The notes beneath the pieces were generated by a model. That model had not been told where the DNA came from. It ran no database searches and saw only the letters and a program-made list of their open reading frames with translations. The translations under genes and the position numbers were made by a program. From assembly GCF_019924045.1 (NCBI RefSeq), contig NZ_JAHXBN010000020.1:97074-161073 (forward strand): 64,000 nt of DNA. Direction: 5' to 3'. Source of the DNA: Dyadobacter fermentans (GTDB lineage: Bacteria; Bacteroidota; Bacteroidia; Cytophagales; Spirosomataceae). This document shows, piece by piece, positions 32,980 through 41,817 of the stretch. Every line of letters begins with the position of its first letter. The first letter of the stretch is position 1.

Positions 32980-34143
32980 ATGTCGCTGGCCCGGAACGAA
33001 CAGTTTTATTCACGTTTGCCTGCCAACCACATTTCGTTGGGCGAACTGCTTACGGAGGAACATCTTTTTTACAATGTGCCCGAGTCGTGGCACGTGGTGA
33101 TCACCGACATCCGCAACTCGACCGGCGCCGTTGCGGGCGGTATGCACGAGACGGTTAATCTCATCGCGACGGGCAGTATTGTGAGCGTGCTCAATATTGC
33201 ATTCAAGGCAGGCATTACGGTACCGTTCTTTTTCGGCGGCGACGGAGCCACCTTCATTTTGCCACCCGCAATTGCCGACGCGGCCATGCGTGCATTGGCG
33301 GTTTTCAGGAAAAACACGAGGGAAAATTTTGCGCTCGATCTCCGTATCGGTATCGTAGCGGTGAGCGAAATTTATGCGCAGGGATATGAGCTGAAACTCA
33401 GCAAGCTGAGAGTGTCCGGTGCATTTTTGATCCCTGTGATATTAGGCGACGGACTTTATTGTGCTGAAAAACGCATTAAAAGCGAGCATTACCGCTTCGA
33501 CTATGAGCCCAAACCGGACGACGAGCTCGACCTGAGCGGTATGCAATGCCGGTGGGACAAGATCGGTCCACCGGAAACGGACCAGGAGGTGGTAACACTT
33601 CTCGTCACCGCGCCAGCCGGGAAAAAGCAGGCAGCGTTGTTTGCAAAAGTGATGGAGCACGTCGACGGCATTTATGGACCGTTCCCGCACCGGCAACCCA
33701 TTTCCGTTGCCAGGCTGATCTGGCGGACTACTTTCAAAAAGATGGAAATGGAAATGCGGGTCAGGGAAGGCAGCACGAGTATGCTCGGTTTGGCGGCGTC
33801 CTGGATTGCATGGCTTTTTGGTTACGTATATTTTCGGACGTCATATGGCAGGAATTACCTTAACAGCCTGGTCGAAATGTCGGACACGTTGGTCATTGAT
33901 GGGAAGATCAACACCGTGATTACCGGCACGCCCGGGCAGCGCGAGCAGCTCCAAGCCGCCCTTGATGCCATGGAGGCGGCGCGGGAGATTCATTACGGGC
34001 TGCATGTGAGCGGCGAATCCGTCATGTCGTGCTACGTCCATGACCTCAAAGACGGGCATATTCACTTCATCGATGGCGCAGAGGGAGGTTATACCAAAGC
34101 GGCGGGGATGCTGAAACAGAAGTTGCGGAATGCGGAAGCTTAG
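32980..34143 (+). CDS. DUF3095 protein, nucleotidyl-cyclase-like
   Basis: The 387-residue protein matches DUF3095. Residues ~38-75 contain VVITDIRNSTGAVAGG and ~80-95 FFFGGDGATFILPP. These two Asp-bearing blocks resemble the metal-binding parts of class III cyclases (D-x-x-x-ST and G-D). A second half (~200-385) has no known motif. Its relation to cyclases is my inference from motif shape. It stands alone between convergent and divergent neighbours; the stop is three bases from the convergent cupin gene. Confidence 0.8.
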   Translation: MSLARNEQFYSRLPANHISLGELLTEEHLFYNVPESWHVVITDIRNSTGAVAGGMHETVNLIATGSIVSVLNIAFKAGITVPFFFGGDGATFILPPAIADAAMRALAVFRKNTRENFALDLRIGIVAVSEIYAQGYELKLSKLRVSGAFLIPVILGDGLYCAEKRIKSEHYRFDYEPKPDDELDLSGMQCRWDKIGPPETDQEVVTLLVTAPAGKKQAALFAKVMEHVDGIYGPFPHRQPISVARLIWRTTFKKMEMEMRVREGSTSMLGLAASWIAWLFGYVYFRTSYGRNYLNSLVEMSDTLVIDGKINTVITGTPGQREQLQAALDAMEAAREIHYGLHVSGESVMSCYVHDLKDGHIHFIDGAEGGYTKAAGMLKQKLRNAEA

Positions 34144-34146
34144 CGG

Positions 34147-34677
34147 TTACCGCGGAGGCCCCACCGGCAACATATTCTGTACGTCCACCGGGAAACTGTC
34201 ATACTTCTGATACAATTTCAGGTATTTCGCCGGGTCGATCACGGGCTCGGTCAATATCGATTTGAGTCCGCGGAAAAAGCCTTCCCGCTGCTGGCCGGGG
34301 TTGAATATGAGGTTGATCACCACATCTGCGTCAGACTGATTGGAAAACCCGTGCGCAGTCATCCGCGGGACGTATACGACCGCACCCTCGTGCGCGCGGA
34401 TGGGACCGTCGGCCAGTTCGACCGTCAGCGTGCCTTTGCGGACGATGAATGTCTCGTCCATAAAACGGTGATAATGCAATCGTGCGCCGATCGTAGCAGG
34501 TGCTAGCTTAATTTCATACACGCCCAACTGGTCGTTCGAAATGTCGCTGGTAACTTTTAGAGTGATGCTGTTGCCGCCCATAGCCAGCATTTCACCTTCG
34601 CCCGGAGCGAACATAACGGCTTTTCTTTCAAGGGTGTCTGTCAGGAAGTCGGTTTCATTTTTCATAGCATTTGTCAT
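34147..34677 (-). CDS. Cupin domain protein
   Basis: The 176-residue protein has a single cupin barrel (~45-130) with GARLHYHRFMDETFIVRKGTL (motif 1, HxH...E) and VPRMTAHGFSNQ (motif 2 His). It may be a metal-dependent dioxygenase or a sensor. It is the gene after a Crp/Fnr regulator, and a perfect dyad lies in the 75-bp gap, so the regulator probably controls it. Confidence 0.85.
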   Translation of the reverse strand: MTNAMKNETDFLTDTLERKAVMFAPGEGEMLAMGGNSITLKVTSDISNDQLGVYEIKLAPATIGARLHYHRFMDETFIVRKGTLTVELADGPIRAHEGAVVYVPRMTAHGFSNQSDADVVINLIFNPGQQREGFFRGLKSILTEPVIDPAKYLKLYQKYDSFPVDVQNMLPVGPPR

Positions 34678-34722
34678 TGTTTTGGTTTGAACGAGACAAA
34701 TGTCGGGCTCCCGTCAACCGAA

Positions 34723-34738
34723 AACATTTACAAATGTT
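34723..34738. promoter_or_regulatory. Dyad between Crp/Fnr gene and cupin gene
   Basis: AACATTTACAAATGTT is a perfect 7-bp dyad with a two-base centre. It lies 46 bp upstream of the cupin start and 15 bp after the Crp/Fnr stop. It is a candidate operator for the upstream-encoded regulator. Confidence 0.5.
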
Positions 34739-34752
34739 GAGACTTTGAAAAA

Positions 34753-35322
34753 TTACATTTCAGCCCGGATGCGGCTGAGCTGGGTAGGCGAAATGCCGAG
34801 GTAAGAAGCGATTTCGTGCTGTTTGAGTCGCGGTTCGAGATTGGGATACTCTTTCAGGAAATTGGCATAGCGTGTTTTGGCATTGTCGTACCGGAAGGAG
34901 ATTTCCAGCGGCTCTTTTTCAATAACCCAATGGAGCTCCATGTACCGGATATAGAATGCTGCCAGGTCGTGATGCTTCTCGGTTAGCGATTTGAAATCGT
35001 AAAAATTGTATTCCAATGTCTCCGTAGGTTCGAGCGCCTTGATCGCGAATATGCTCGGCGAATGCGTTAGCATAGCCGGTAAGGAGCCTGCGAAATGGTT
35101 TTCGGGGAAAAACTTCTTAATCACCATATCTCCGTCCGGCGACGCATAATATTGAGAAAGAAGCCCCCTCACCACATATCCGACGTTTTTAGGTGTTTGT
35201 CCTTCCTTCAAAAAGTAATCACCCTTTGCATAGGAATGCGGCCGGATCAGCCTCGCTAGATCGTCCATTGCCTCTTCTGAAAGCATGCCATAAGTATCGA
35301 ACTTCGCGCGGAGCTGTTCCAT
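34753..35322 (-). CDS. Crp/Fnr family transcriptional regulator
   Basis: The 189-residue protein has a cyclic-nucleotide-binding-like beta roll (~20-110: YAKGDYFLKEGQTPKNVGYVVRG) and a short C-terminal HTH (~145-188: LKQHEIASYLGISPTQLSRI). It lacks the Fnr cysteine cluster and the Crp cAMP residues are not obvious, so the ligand is unknown. This short type is common in Bacteroidota. It is likely to control the downstream cupin gene. Confidence 0.9.
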   Translation of the reverse strand: MEQLRAKFDTYGMLSEEAMDDLARLIRPHSYAKGDYFLKEGQTPKNVGYVVRGLLSQYYASPDGDMVIKKFFPENHFAGSLPAMLTHSPSIFAIKALEPTETLEYNFYDFKSLTEKHHDLAAFYIRYMELHWVIEKEPLEISFRYDNAKTRYANFLKEYPNLEPRLKQHEIASYLGISPTQLSRIRAEM

Positions 35323-35355
35323 TTGTCTCTAAAATTTTCGCAGAAATATACTGCT

Positions 35356-36279
35356 TTAAGGTTGCCACACAATGTCATTGATCGCATGCTCAACCTCCGG
35401 GTAGCTGAATTCGAACTGGTTGTCCAGCAGTCTTTTCGGTAGTACCCATCGGCTTTTGAGCAGCAGCTCGGTTTCAGTGCCGATTATTTGCGCGCCTATC
35501 TCCAGTAGCCAGGCCGGAGAAGGAACACCAAAGGGAATGCCGCATGCTTTGCGGATGGCGGCCATCAACGCTTCGTTTTTCACCGGCTTCGGCGAAGTGC
35601 AATTGAATACCCCGGAAACCGATTCGTGCTGCAACAGCCATTCGGTACATTTGGCGGCATCCTGTTCATGGATCCAGGATACATACTGCTGTCCGTTCCC
35701 CAGTTTCCCGCCTGCACCCAGCCGGGCAAGAGTGAGCAGACGAGGAAACGCCCCGTCGCGCTTGCCGAAAACGATCCCCATCCTTAAAGCAACTTTCCTC
35801 GTTCCCGGGGTTGGGCTTTGGAAGAATGCGTCTTCCCATTTCTTACACACATCGATCGAAAAACCATAACCTATTTCGCCGGTTTCTTCGTCTTGCGGAC
35901 GGTCTTCCGCATGACGGTAAATGGTTGCAGATGTAACGTTGATCCACAGTCGGGGAGGAGCCGGAAGAGATTGGATTACATGAGCGAGCAGCGTAGTCGG
36001 ACCGACGCGGGAGCTGATTATTTCGGTTTGGTTTTCAGGGGTGTAACGGCAGTTTACATTCTTCCCGCAGAGGTTGATAAGCATGTCTGCGTGGTTGAGG
36101 CAATCTGTCCATTCTCCTGCTGTCCGGGCATTCCAAACAACGGTTTTAATATTTTCGGTTTGAGGCGCGGGCTTTCTGCTCAGGACGATCAGCTCCCGGG
36201 TAAGCGGTTTGTAATAATCCTGTAAGACCTGGCCCAGGTAGCCGTTTCCTCCTGCGAGCACTATTTTATCGTATTTCAT
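35356..36279 (-). CDS. TIGR01777 family epimerase/oxidoreductase
   Basis: The 307-residue protein is a short-chain-type NAD(P)-binding protein. It has the Rossmann start IVLAGGNGYLGQVL and the family blocks LINLCGKNVNCRYT, ISSRVGPT and YVSWIHEQDAAKC, with a C-terminal SRWVLPKRLL segment (DUF1731). The start at 36279 overlaps the stop of the DCC-domain gene as ATGA; a longer frame is not supported. The substrate is unknown. Confidence 0.9.
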   Translation of the reverse strand: MKYDKIVLAGGNGYLGQVLQDYYKPLTRELIVLSRKPAPQTENIKTVVWNARTAGEWTDCLNHADMLINLCGKNVNCRYTPENQTEIISSRVGPTTLLAHVIQSLPAPPRLWINVTSATIYRHAEDRPQDEETGEIGYGFSIDVCKKWEDAFFQSPTPGTRKVALRMGIVFGKRDGAFPRLLTLARLGAGGKLGNGQQYVSWIHEQDAAKCTEWLLQHESVSGVFNCTSPKPVKNEALMAAIRKACGIPFGVPSPAWLLEIGAQIIGTETELLLKSRWVLPKRLLDNQFEFSYPEVEHAINDIVWQP

Positions 36280-37103
36280 AGAATGCTTTGCAATAAGATG
36301 ATGAAAACAAGAACCCGGTATAAAATCCAGGTAACGGTTGGCCAATAACCTATCCCGAGCAGCCCGGACCGTCGTACGTGCTCGCGGATCATCAGGATGG
36401 GAATGAGTAAAACGCCTGTCCAGCCAATGTACCAGCTGATATCGAGCCGAATGCAGGTAATAGTGATTAAAAAAAGAGCCAGGGATCCTGCCAGCGAGAG
36501 GGTCGCCAAATTACCAAGATAGTCCCACATTTTAGTCTTTTGGCAGCGTGTCAGGACAAAACTCTGGACCAAAATATGCCCGGCACAGATTGTAAACTCT
36601 CGTACAAACATTTCGCCGGTTATATTCCCACCAATTAACGAAGGGTAGGTGGCCAGGACGAGCGACGTAACAATCCAACTCAGCATTATCCACGCAATGC
36701 GATATTTCAAATTAAAAGACGGCTGATACCCGAACCGGTTTTCCGAAGCCGTTGCCGGGATGATCACGCGGCGGTTGTAGGAAATGAATGCGTAGGCTTT
36801 CGAGGCGATCCATAGAAACGGTTTCCAGCGAAACAATGGCGCAAGGAGCGGGATGGCGTTTCCGCAAACTTTTAGCAGGCTTTCTATGCCGTAAGTGATT
36901 TCCCCGGTATCCTGGTTCACGAGCGCTATTTCGTTGACGGCGCGTTGCCAGTCGAGATTGGGGCAGGCGGCGCCGGAATATTGCTGATAGGCCTCGCGGC
37001 CGTGGGTGTCGAGCAAGCCATTGCGCACAAACGCCCCCGTGTAGAGGTTGCACATCGGGCACTCGGCGTCGTACAAAATAATGTGGTTATGTAGCGTTTT
37101 CAT
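36276..37103 (-). CDS. DCC (DUF393) thiol-disulfide protein fused to membrane domain
   Basis: The 275-residue protein has an N-terminal thioredoxin-like DCC domain with YDAECPMCNLYTGAF (CxxC at ~16-19), residues to ~115. The second half has about five hydrophobic helices. DCC proteins are putative thiol oxidoreductases. It overlaps the TIGR01777 gene by four bases. The membrane extension is common in Bacteroidota members; the role is unknown. Confidence 0.8.
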   Translation of the reverse strand: MKTLHNHIILYDAECPMCNLYTGAFVRNGLLDTHGREAYQQYSGAACPNLDWQRAVNEIALVNQDTGEITYGIESLLKVCGNAIPLLAPLFRWKPFLWIASKAYAFISYNRRVIIPATASENRFGYQPSFNLKYRIAWIMLSWIVTSLVLATYPSLIGGNITGEMFVREFTICAGHILVQSFVLTRCQKTKMWDYLGNLATLSLAGSLALFLITITCIRLDISWYIGWTGVLLIPILMIREHVRRSGLLGIGYWPTVTWILYRVLVFIILLQSIL

Positions 37104-37159
37104 TTGTATAGTATATTTTGAATTTTCAGAAAAAAATGAAAGTTTGGGTCAAAAAAATA

Positions 37160-37666
37160 TTACTTGAACAATTTGAAAATACCACCCCAAAACCAGCTCT
37201 CTTCCGCACCCAACATGGTTTCCAGGGTTTTATCGACGTTCTTGGCCAGCTTATTAATGTCCGTGACCGACTTGTTGAACGTGCTGAACTCAGGATCATT
37301 GGCGTCACCAGTAACTTTCGACAGCTCGTCGAGCACCTTGATAACCGGCTCCAATTCGCGTTTGCGGCGTTCTTTCGCCACTTGCTTGGCGATATTCCAT
37401 ACGTCCTTGTCGGCAAAGAAATACTCCTTCCGCTCACCCGGCTTATGCTGCTTCTCGATCAACCCCCAGCCGATCAGGTCGCGGAGGGTCATGTTCGCAT
37501 TGCCGCGCGAAATGCTGAGCGTTTCCATGATTTCCTCGGTTGTAAGCGGATCAGGGGAGATCAGCAGTAACGCATGGACCTGCGCCATGGTGCGGTTAAT
37601 ACCCCATTCGGAGCCTAATTTGCCCCATGATTCGATAAATTTCCGTTTCGCGTCTTCGAGTTCCAT
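37160..37666 (-). CDS. GbsR/MarR family transcriptional regulator
   Basis: The 168-residue protein has the GbsR-type winged helix: GINRTMAQVHALLLISPDPL followed by TTEEIMETLSISRGNANMTL and RDLIGWGLIEKQHKPGERKE. The C-terminal ~70 residues form a dimerisation helix. A perfect 38-bp palindrome lies 17 bp upstream of its start, so it is probably autoregulated. The inducer is unknown. Confidence 0.9.
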   Translation of the reverse strand: MELEDAKRKFIESWGKLGSEWGINRTMAQVHALLLISPDPLTTEEIMETLSISRGNANMTLRDLIGWGLIEKQHKPGERKEYFFADKDVWNIAKQVAKERRKRELEPVIKVLDELSKVTGDANDPEFSTFNKSVTDINKLAKNVDKTLETMLGAEESWFWGGIFKLFK

Positions 37667-37683
37667 GTTTCAAAGGTAGTAAT

Positions 37684-37721
37684 GTATTTAAACTTTCAAA
37701 ACTTTTTGAAAGTTTAAATAC
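37684..37721. promoter_or_regulatory. Perfect 18-bp inverted repeat, GbsR/MarR operator candidate
   Basis: The arms 37684-37701 and 37704-37721 are exactly complementary around a CT centre, with core TTTAAACTTTCAAAA. It lies 17 bp upstream of the regulator start and 114 bp before the divergent PQQ dehydrogenase gene, so it could control both. A role as a simple terminator is unlikely because no gene ends here. Confidence 0.75.
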
Positions 37722-37835
37722 TAAAACGCGATGATTACGCGGTTTGGTAGCAACGGGAAGTAAATCTGAAATGCATTTGACTTGTAATCGGGCAGGAAAC
37801 TGGCTGCTGTTTTTAACTCCCAAACCCGATTTGCC

Positions 37836-39008
37836 ATGAAACATTTTGTTATAGAGAGCCTCGCCGGGCTCGCGCTTTTAACCGTTTGCAATGCATCGAA
37901 GCCGCACGGGCCTGGTACCGCGGCCGTAGTAGAGGTGGTGGAAGCTTTTCCAAAGCTGCATTTCGATTATCCTGTTGATCTGACGCATTCCAATGACGGT
38001 ACCAACCGGCTTTTTGTGCTGGAACAGGAAGGCACGATCCGTGTTTTCGAAAATGCGGCGGATGCCTCGTCTGCAAAGGTGTTTCTGGATATTAAGAAGC
38101 TGGTGAGTTACGGCGGTGAGGCAGGGTTATTAGGCCTCGCTTTTCATCCTGATTATAAAAACAACGGCTATTTCTTCCTGAATTACACCACGAAAGTATC
38201 CGGCAAGCTCGAAACGGCCATTGTGCGCTACAAAGTGAGCGCCAGTGATCCAAACCGGGCCGACCCGGCGAGTGCAGCAGTGCTTTTTACGTTCGATCAG
38301 CCCTTTGATAATCACAATGGCGGAGCGGTGAAGTTCGGTAAGGATGGTTACCTCTACATTTCTACCGGCGACGGCGGCAGCTGGGGCGACCCGAGCAATA
38401 ACGGCCAGAACAAAAGCGCCTGGCTCGGCAAGATTCTGCGCGTGGATGTGAACAGCCAAACCAAAGGGAACTACGGAATTCCGGCTGATAATCCGTTTGC
38501 GGGCAACAAGGAGGGATTCAGGGAGGAAATATATGCCTATGGCCTGCGGAATCCGTGGCGGATCAGCTTCGATGATGCTACCAACACGCTTTGGGCCGGG
38601 GATGTGGGGCAGAACAAACGGGAAGAGATCAATATCATCGTCAAGGGCGGCAATTATGGCTGGCGGTTAAAGGAGAGTATCGACTGCTATAATCCCAAGC
38701 GCGATTGTCATGCCGAAGGGCTGATCGACCCTGTGCTGGACCTGCCGCAGGCTAGTGGCGAGCATTCGATCACGGGCGGGTTTGTGTACCGTGGGAAGGC
38801 GGTGCCGCCGCTAGCGGGCAAATATGTGTTCGGCGATTACGTGAGCGGCCGGCTTTTCGCGCTCGAAACGCAAAATGGCAAAGCGGTTCAGAACAGCATC
38901 ATTGCCGAAGGCGTAGGGCAAATATCCGCCTTCGGCACCGACCAGTCCCAGGAACTTTATATCTGTAACCACGGCACAGGAAAGATCCTGAAACTGGCGC
39001 GGCCTTAA
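37836..39008 (+). CDS. PQQ-dependent sugar dehydrogenase
   Basis: The 390-residue protein belongs to the soluble glucose/sorbosone dehydrogenase family, a six-bladed propeller that oxidises aldoses in the periplasm with PQQ. It has a hydrophobic signal-like start (FVIESLAGLALLTVCNA, perhaps a lipobox LLTVC). Blocks include GGEAGLLGLAFHPDY, DNHNGGAVKFGKDGYLYIST (catalytic His), GLRNPWRISFD and NYGWRLKE. It lies beside polysaccharide genes. PQQ synthesis genes are not in the window. Confidence 0.9.
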   Translation: MKHFVIESLAGLALLTVCNASKPHGPGTAAVVEVVEAFPKLHFDYPVDLTHSNDGTNRLFVLEQEGTIRVFENAADASSAKVFLDIKKLVSYGGEAGLLGLAFHPDYKNNGYFFLNYTTKVSGKLETAIVRYKVSASDPNRADPASAAVLFTFDQPFDNHNGGAVKFGKDGYLYISTGDGGSWGDPSNNGQNKSAWLGKILRVDVNSQTKGNYGIPADNPFAGNKEGFREEIYAYGLRNPWRISFDDATNTLWAGDVGQNKREEINIIVKGGNYGWRLKESIDCYNPKRDCHAEGLIDPVLDLPQASGEHSITGGFVYRGKAVPPLAGKYVFGDYVSGRLFALETQNGKAVQNSIIAEGVGQISAFGTDQSQELYICNHGTGKILKLARP

Positions 39009-39018
39009 TGCGGCCTGC

Positions 39019-40953
39019 TTAGCGGGAAACGGCGCGTTTGCCGTCGGGTAAAACCTTTTTCAAAAATGCCGAGACCGTAGCGAGCGTTGGTTCGAACCAT
39101 GGATCGAAGAACATAAAAGTGTGCGGAGCGTCGGAGAACGTCCTGACTTCGCTGTATGTGCCGAATGCATTCAGTTTTTGGATAAAATCCGTTCTTCCGG
39201 CGTGCATACGGTCCACCGAGCTGTTGATGAACAGAAACGGCGGCGTTCTCGCGCTTACGTGCGTAAGCGGGGCAGCCTCGTTCCAGAGGTCGGGCTGCTC
39301 GGCTTTGGGATAGCCAAACCAGTAGGTAGCCGCAGAAATTGACCTGGAATCGTCGCCCTCGCCCGATTCCGGGTGAATGAATGCCAGCGTGCCGTCAATA
39401 TCGATCACGGCCTGCACTGTGCTAGATCCATCGTTTTGACCGCTTATACCCTCAAATTTAGATACGCCATTGGTTGCTCCGACAAATGCCGCCAATTCAC
39501 CCCCCGCCGAGAAGCCCAGAACCGCAATGCGCGACGTATCGACGCCATAGTCGTTGGCGTGTGACCGTATCCAACGCACTGCCGCTTTGAGGTCGTGCAC
39601 GGCGGCAGGGTAGAGTGCGTGGGTGGAGAGACTGTAATCGGCTGTGATACAAATGTATCCTTTGCTTGCGAGTTGGCGTGCGAGGGTGTTGTTGTGAGTG
39701 CGGTTGCCCGAGCGCCATCCGCCGCCATGTGCCATCAACACAGCCGGAAACAGCGTTTTTCCGCTTTTTTTAGGTTTGTAGATATCCAGCAAGAGCTTTT
39801 TGCCACCGGGCGTCGTGCGGTACGCCACATTCCTGACTACCTGGACCGTGGCCGGCATCGTGGAATCCGCAATGCGGATGTTTGGATGGCGCGCGATCTC
39901 ATGCAGGTAAGAGCCTTTCACCGAAAAACTCGTGTCCGGGATACCCGAAGGTTGCAAACGCAGTTTTTTTCCAGGAACCCAGCCCGAGAGAATATTTTCG
40001 ATGGTGTACTTTTCCCGCTCTTCCCGCGTGAGCTGCTTCGACCACGCGACCCGGGCATTGGCATTCGCGCCGCGTCCGGTGCTATTATACTCGGCGTAGA
40101 ATGCGGTTTTCTCCTTTTCGGGAAACATATTGTCGCCCTTCCATGGATCCCAGCCTTCCTTCACGATGTGCCCGCCCATTTCCGTGTCGATAAAAACGGT
40201 TTTGGCAAATGGCCGCCACGGGCGACCGAGGTATACTTTGGTCGCTTCCTCGTTGGCGGTCAGTTTACAGTTCAGAAAAACATAGCCGTAGGCCTGTTCG
40301 CGGGTGGTGGAAGCAGCGGTAATGTAGGAATTGGTGAGGCTTTGGATGGTACAATGCTGAAAAATGGCCGTAGCTTCTCCGAAAATGAAGTCGGTAGTGC
40401 CGGTAATGAGACAATCCTTGTAAAAATTCCTGCCGTCTTTGGAAGTATACAGTGTGTCCTGGTTACCCAGGATCCGGCAATTGTAAACGTCGATACGGTC
40501 GCCCTCGGTAGCCAGCGCCACGGCCTGGCCCACGCGCCCGGCGGTATTTTCGATGGTCAGGTTTTGCAGGGTGCAGTCGTTGGCTTGCACGAGCACCGTA
40601 TAGGAGGTATAGGTACTGAATTTGGTGTTGCCGGTAAAATCACGTTGGGGGAAGTCCTTACCCGAAAAGTCATTATGGGTAATGATGGTGTGCTCGGCGT
40701 TCTCGCCGATGAGCGTAATGTTCTTTTTCCAGGCGGGGATCACGAGCTTTTCGCGGTAGGTCCCGTTTTTAACCCGAATGGTGGCCCTGATCTGCGAATG
40801 GTCACGCACGGCATTCACCGCCTCCTGGATTGTCCTGAAATCGCCGCTTCCATCCTGGGCGACAGTAAATTGCTGCTCAATTGCCTGCACCTGCCCGTGA
40901 ACGTTGAGGCAAAGCAACAGCCAGGCAAACAGCAGACTGATTTTCGTTGACAT
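39019..40953 (-). CDS. Bifunctional pectinesterase - alpha/beta-hydrolase esterase
   Basis: This is a fusion of 644 residues with a Sec signal (MSTKISLLFAWLLLCLNVHG). The first catalytic part (~25-335) is a pectin methylesterase (CE8) with Q143 in GQAVAL, D166 in GNQDTLY, D188 in TTDFIFG and R244 in LGRPW. The second part (~370-640) is a BD-FAE-like esterase with oxyanion HGGGW (~409), nucleophile Ser482 in GFSAGG and His in DAPHTF. Methyl and acetyl (or feruloyl) groups on pectin might be removed together; the second substrate is inference. The start at 40953 gives the best signal peptide. Confidence 0.92.
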   Translation of the reverse strand: MSTKISLLFAWLLLCLNVHGQVQAIEQQFTVAQDGSGDFRTIQEAVNAVRDHSQIRATIRVKNGTYREKLVIPAWKKNITLIGENAEHTIITHNDFSGKDFPQRDFTGNTKFSTYTSYTVLVQANDCTLQNLTIENTAGRVGQAVALATEGDRIDVYNCRILGNQDTLYTSKDGRNFYKDCLITGTTDFIFGEATAIFQHCTIQSLTNSYITAASTTREQAYGYVFLNCKLTANEEATKVYLGRPWRPFAKTVFIDTEMGGHIVKEGWDPWKGDNMFPEKEKTAFYAEYNSTGRGANANARVAWSKQLTREEREKYTIENILSGWVPGKKLRLQPSGIPDTSFSVKGSYLHEIARHPNIRIADSTMPATVQVVRNVAYRTTPGGKKLLLDIYKPKKSGKTLFPAVLMAHGGGWRSGNRTHNNTLARQLASKGYICITADYSLSTHALYPAAVHDLKAAVRWIRSHANDYGVDTSRIAVLGFSAGGELAAFVGATNGVSKFEGISGQNDGSSTVQAVIDIDGTLAFIHPESGEGDDSRSISAATYWFGYPKAEQPDLWNEAAPLTHVSARTPPFLFINSSVDRMHAGRTDFIQKLNAFGTYSEVRTFSDAPHTFMFFDPWFEPTLATVSAFLKKVLPDGKRAVSR

Positions 40954-41082
40954 ATTCTGTAAAGTGGTTTTTAATAATGCAGTCAGCGAAGCCATTATTA
41001 TACCGCAAAGTTTTTTAAATATTATTTTATTATTATTTTTCATACATATTGTTCTAAATGATTGAATTCATTTTGCAATGCC

Positions 41083-41754
41083 ATGGAAACCCTTATTGTT
41101 TTTGCACTCTATTTGTATTCGCATTTAGGAATCGACCTGCATAGAAACCAGTATTATGCTGTGGACGACGACCGTTTTTTTGCATTACCGAAATGCAATG
41201 AATTGATTCCGTTGCAGAATCCCGACACGCTTTTTCTGGATGCGGCCGTTTTTCACGCCAGTAATGAAGCGAGAAGGAAATATGGTTTGCAGCCGTTTGA
41301 ATATGACCCTGGTTTATACCTGGCGTCGTCGGGGCATGCCACTTCGATGGTGTATCGCATGTTTTTCAACCATACCAACCCTTACAGCCCTTACGAACGC
41401 ACGGCGCAGCGGCGGGTAGAATTGTATACCAAAAGATTCAAAAGGATTGCTGAAAACATCGGCAAATACCAAACACTGGTAAGCGGTGATTTTATGATTG
41501 CGCGATGGGACCGCCGTTCTAATCAATATGAATTCCTAAATGAAAGTGATCACAAACGCTGCATGCCATTTACCTATGCCGCATATGCAAGGTTTGTCGT
41601 CGAGCAATGGATGGCTTCTCCGCCGCACCGAAGTAATCTGATGAATCCGGCCTATACCTATCTGGGTTGCGCCGCGCGGCTGTCGCCCGAACCTTATCTT
41701 CATAAAAAAGCGCCCTACGGAAGTCTCGTTCAAAACTTCGGCGGCGAGCACTGA
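41083..41754 (+). CDS. CAP (SCP/PR-1) domain protein
   Basis: The 223-residue protein has a hydrophobic N-terminus (TLIVFALYLYSHLG) and a CAP domain with FHASNEARRKYGLQPFEYDP, SSGHATSMV...FFNHTNPYS, IAENIGKY and a late WMASPPHRSNLMNP. The usual His/Glu cavity residues can be seen. It is probably exported. The role of bacterial CAP proteins is largely unknown. Start 41083 is preferred because it gives the N-terminal hydrophobic segment directly. Confidence 0.85.
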   Translation: METLIVFALYLYSHLGIDLHRNQYYAVDDDRFFALPKCNELIPLQNPDTLFLDAAVFHASNEARRKYGLQPFEYDPGLYLASSGHATSMVYRMFFNHTNPYSPYERTAQRRVELYTKRFKRIAENIGKYQTLVSGDFMIARWDRRSNQYEFLNESDHKRCMPFTYAAYARFVVEQWMASPPHRSNLMNPAYTYLGCAARLSPEPYLHKKAPYGSLVQNFGGEH

Positions 41755-41817
41755 CTTATTTCAGGCATAAATTCGTAGAATTGCCATTAGTGCATTTGAT
41801 GAATTGATCTGCAAATA

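Noticed and set aside
39595..40950. 451-codon open frame opposite the pectinesterase gene
   Set aside because: It is the antisense shadow of a GC-rich real gene with full catalytic motifs; its translation has no domain and an unlikely composition.
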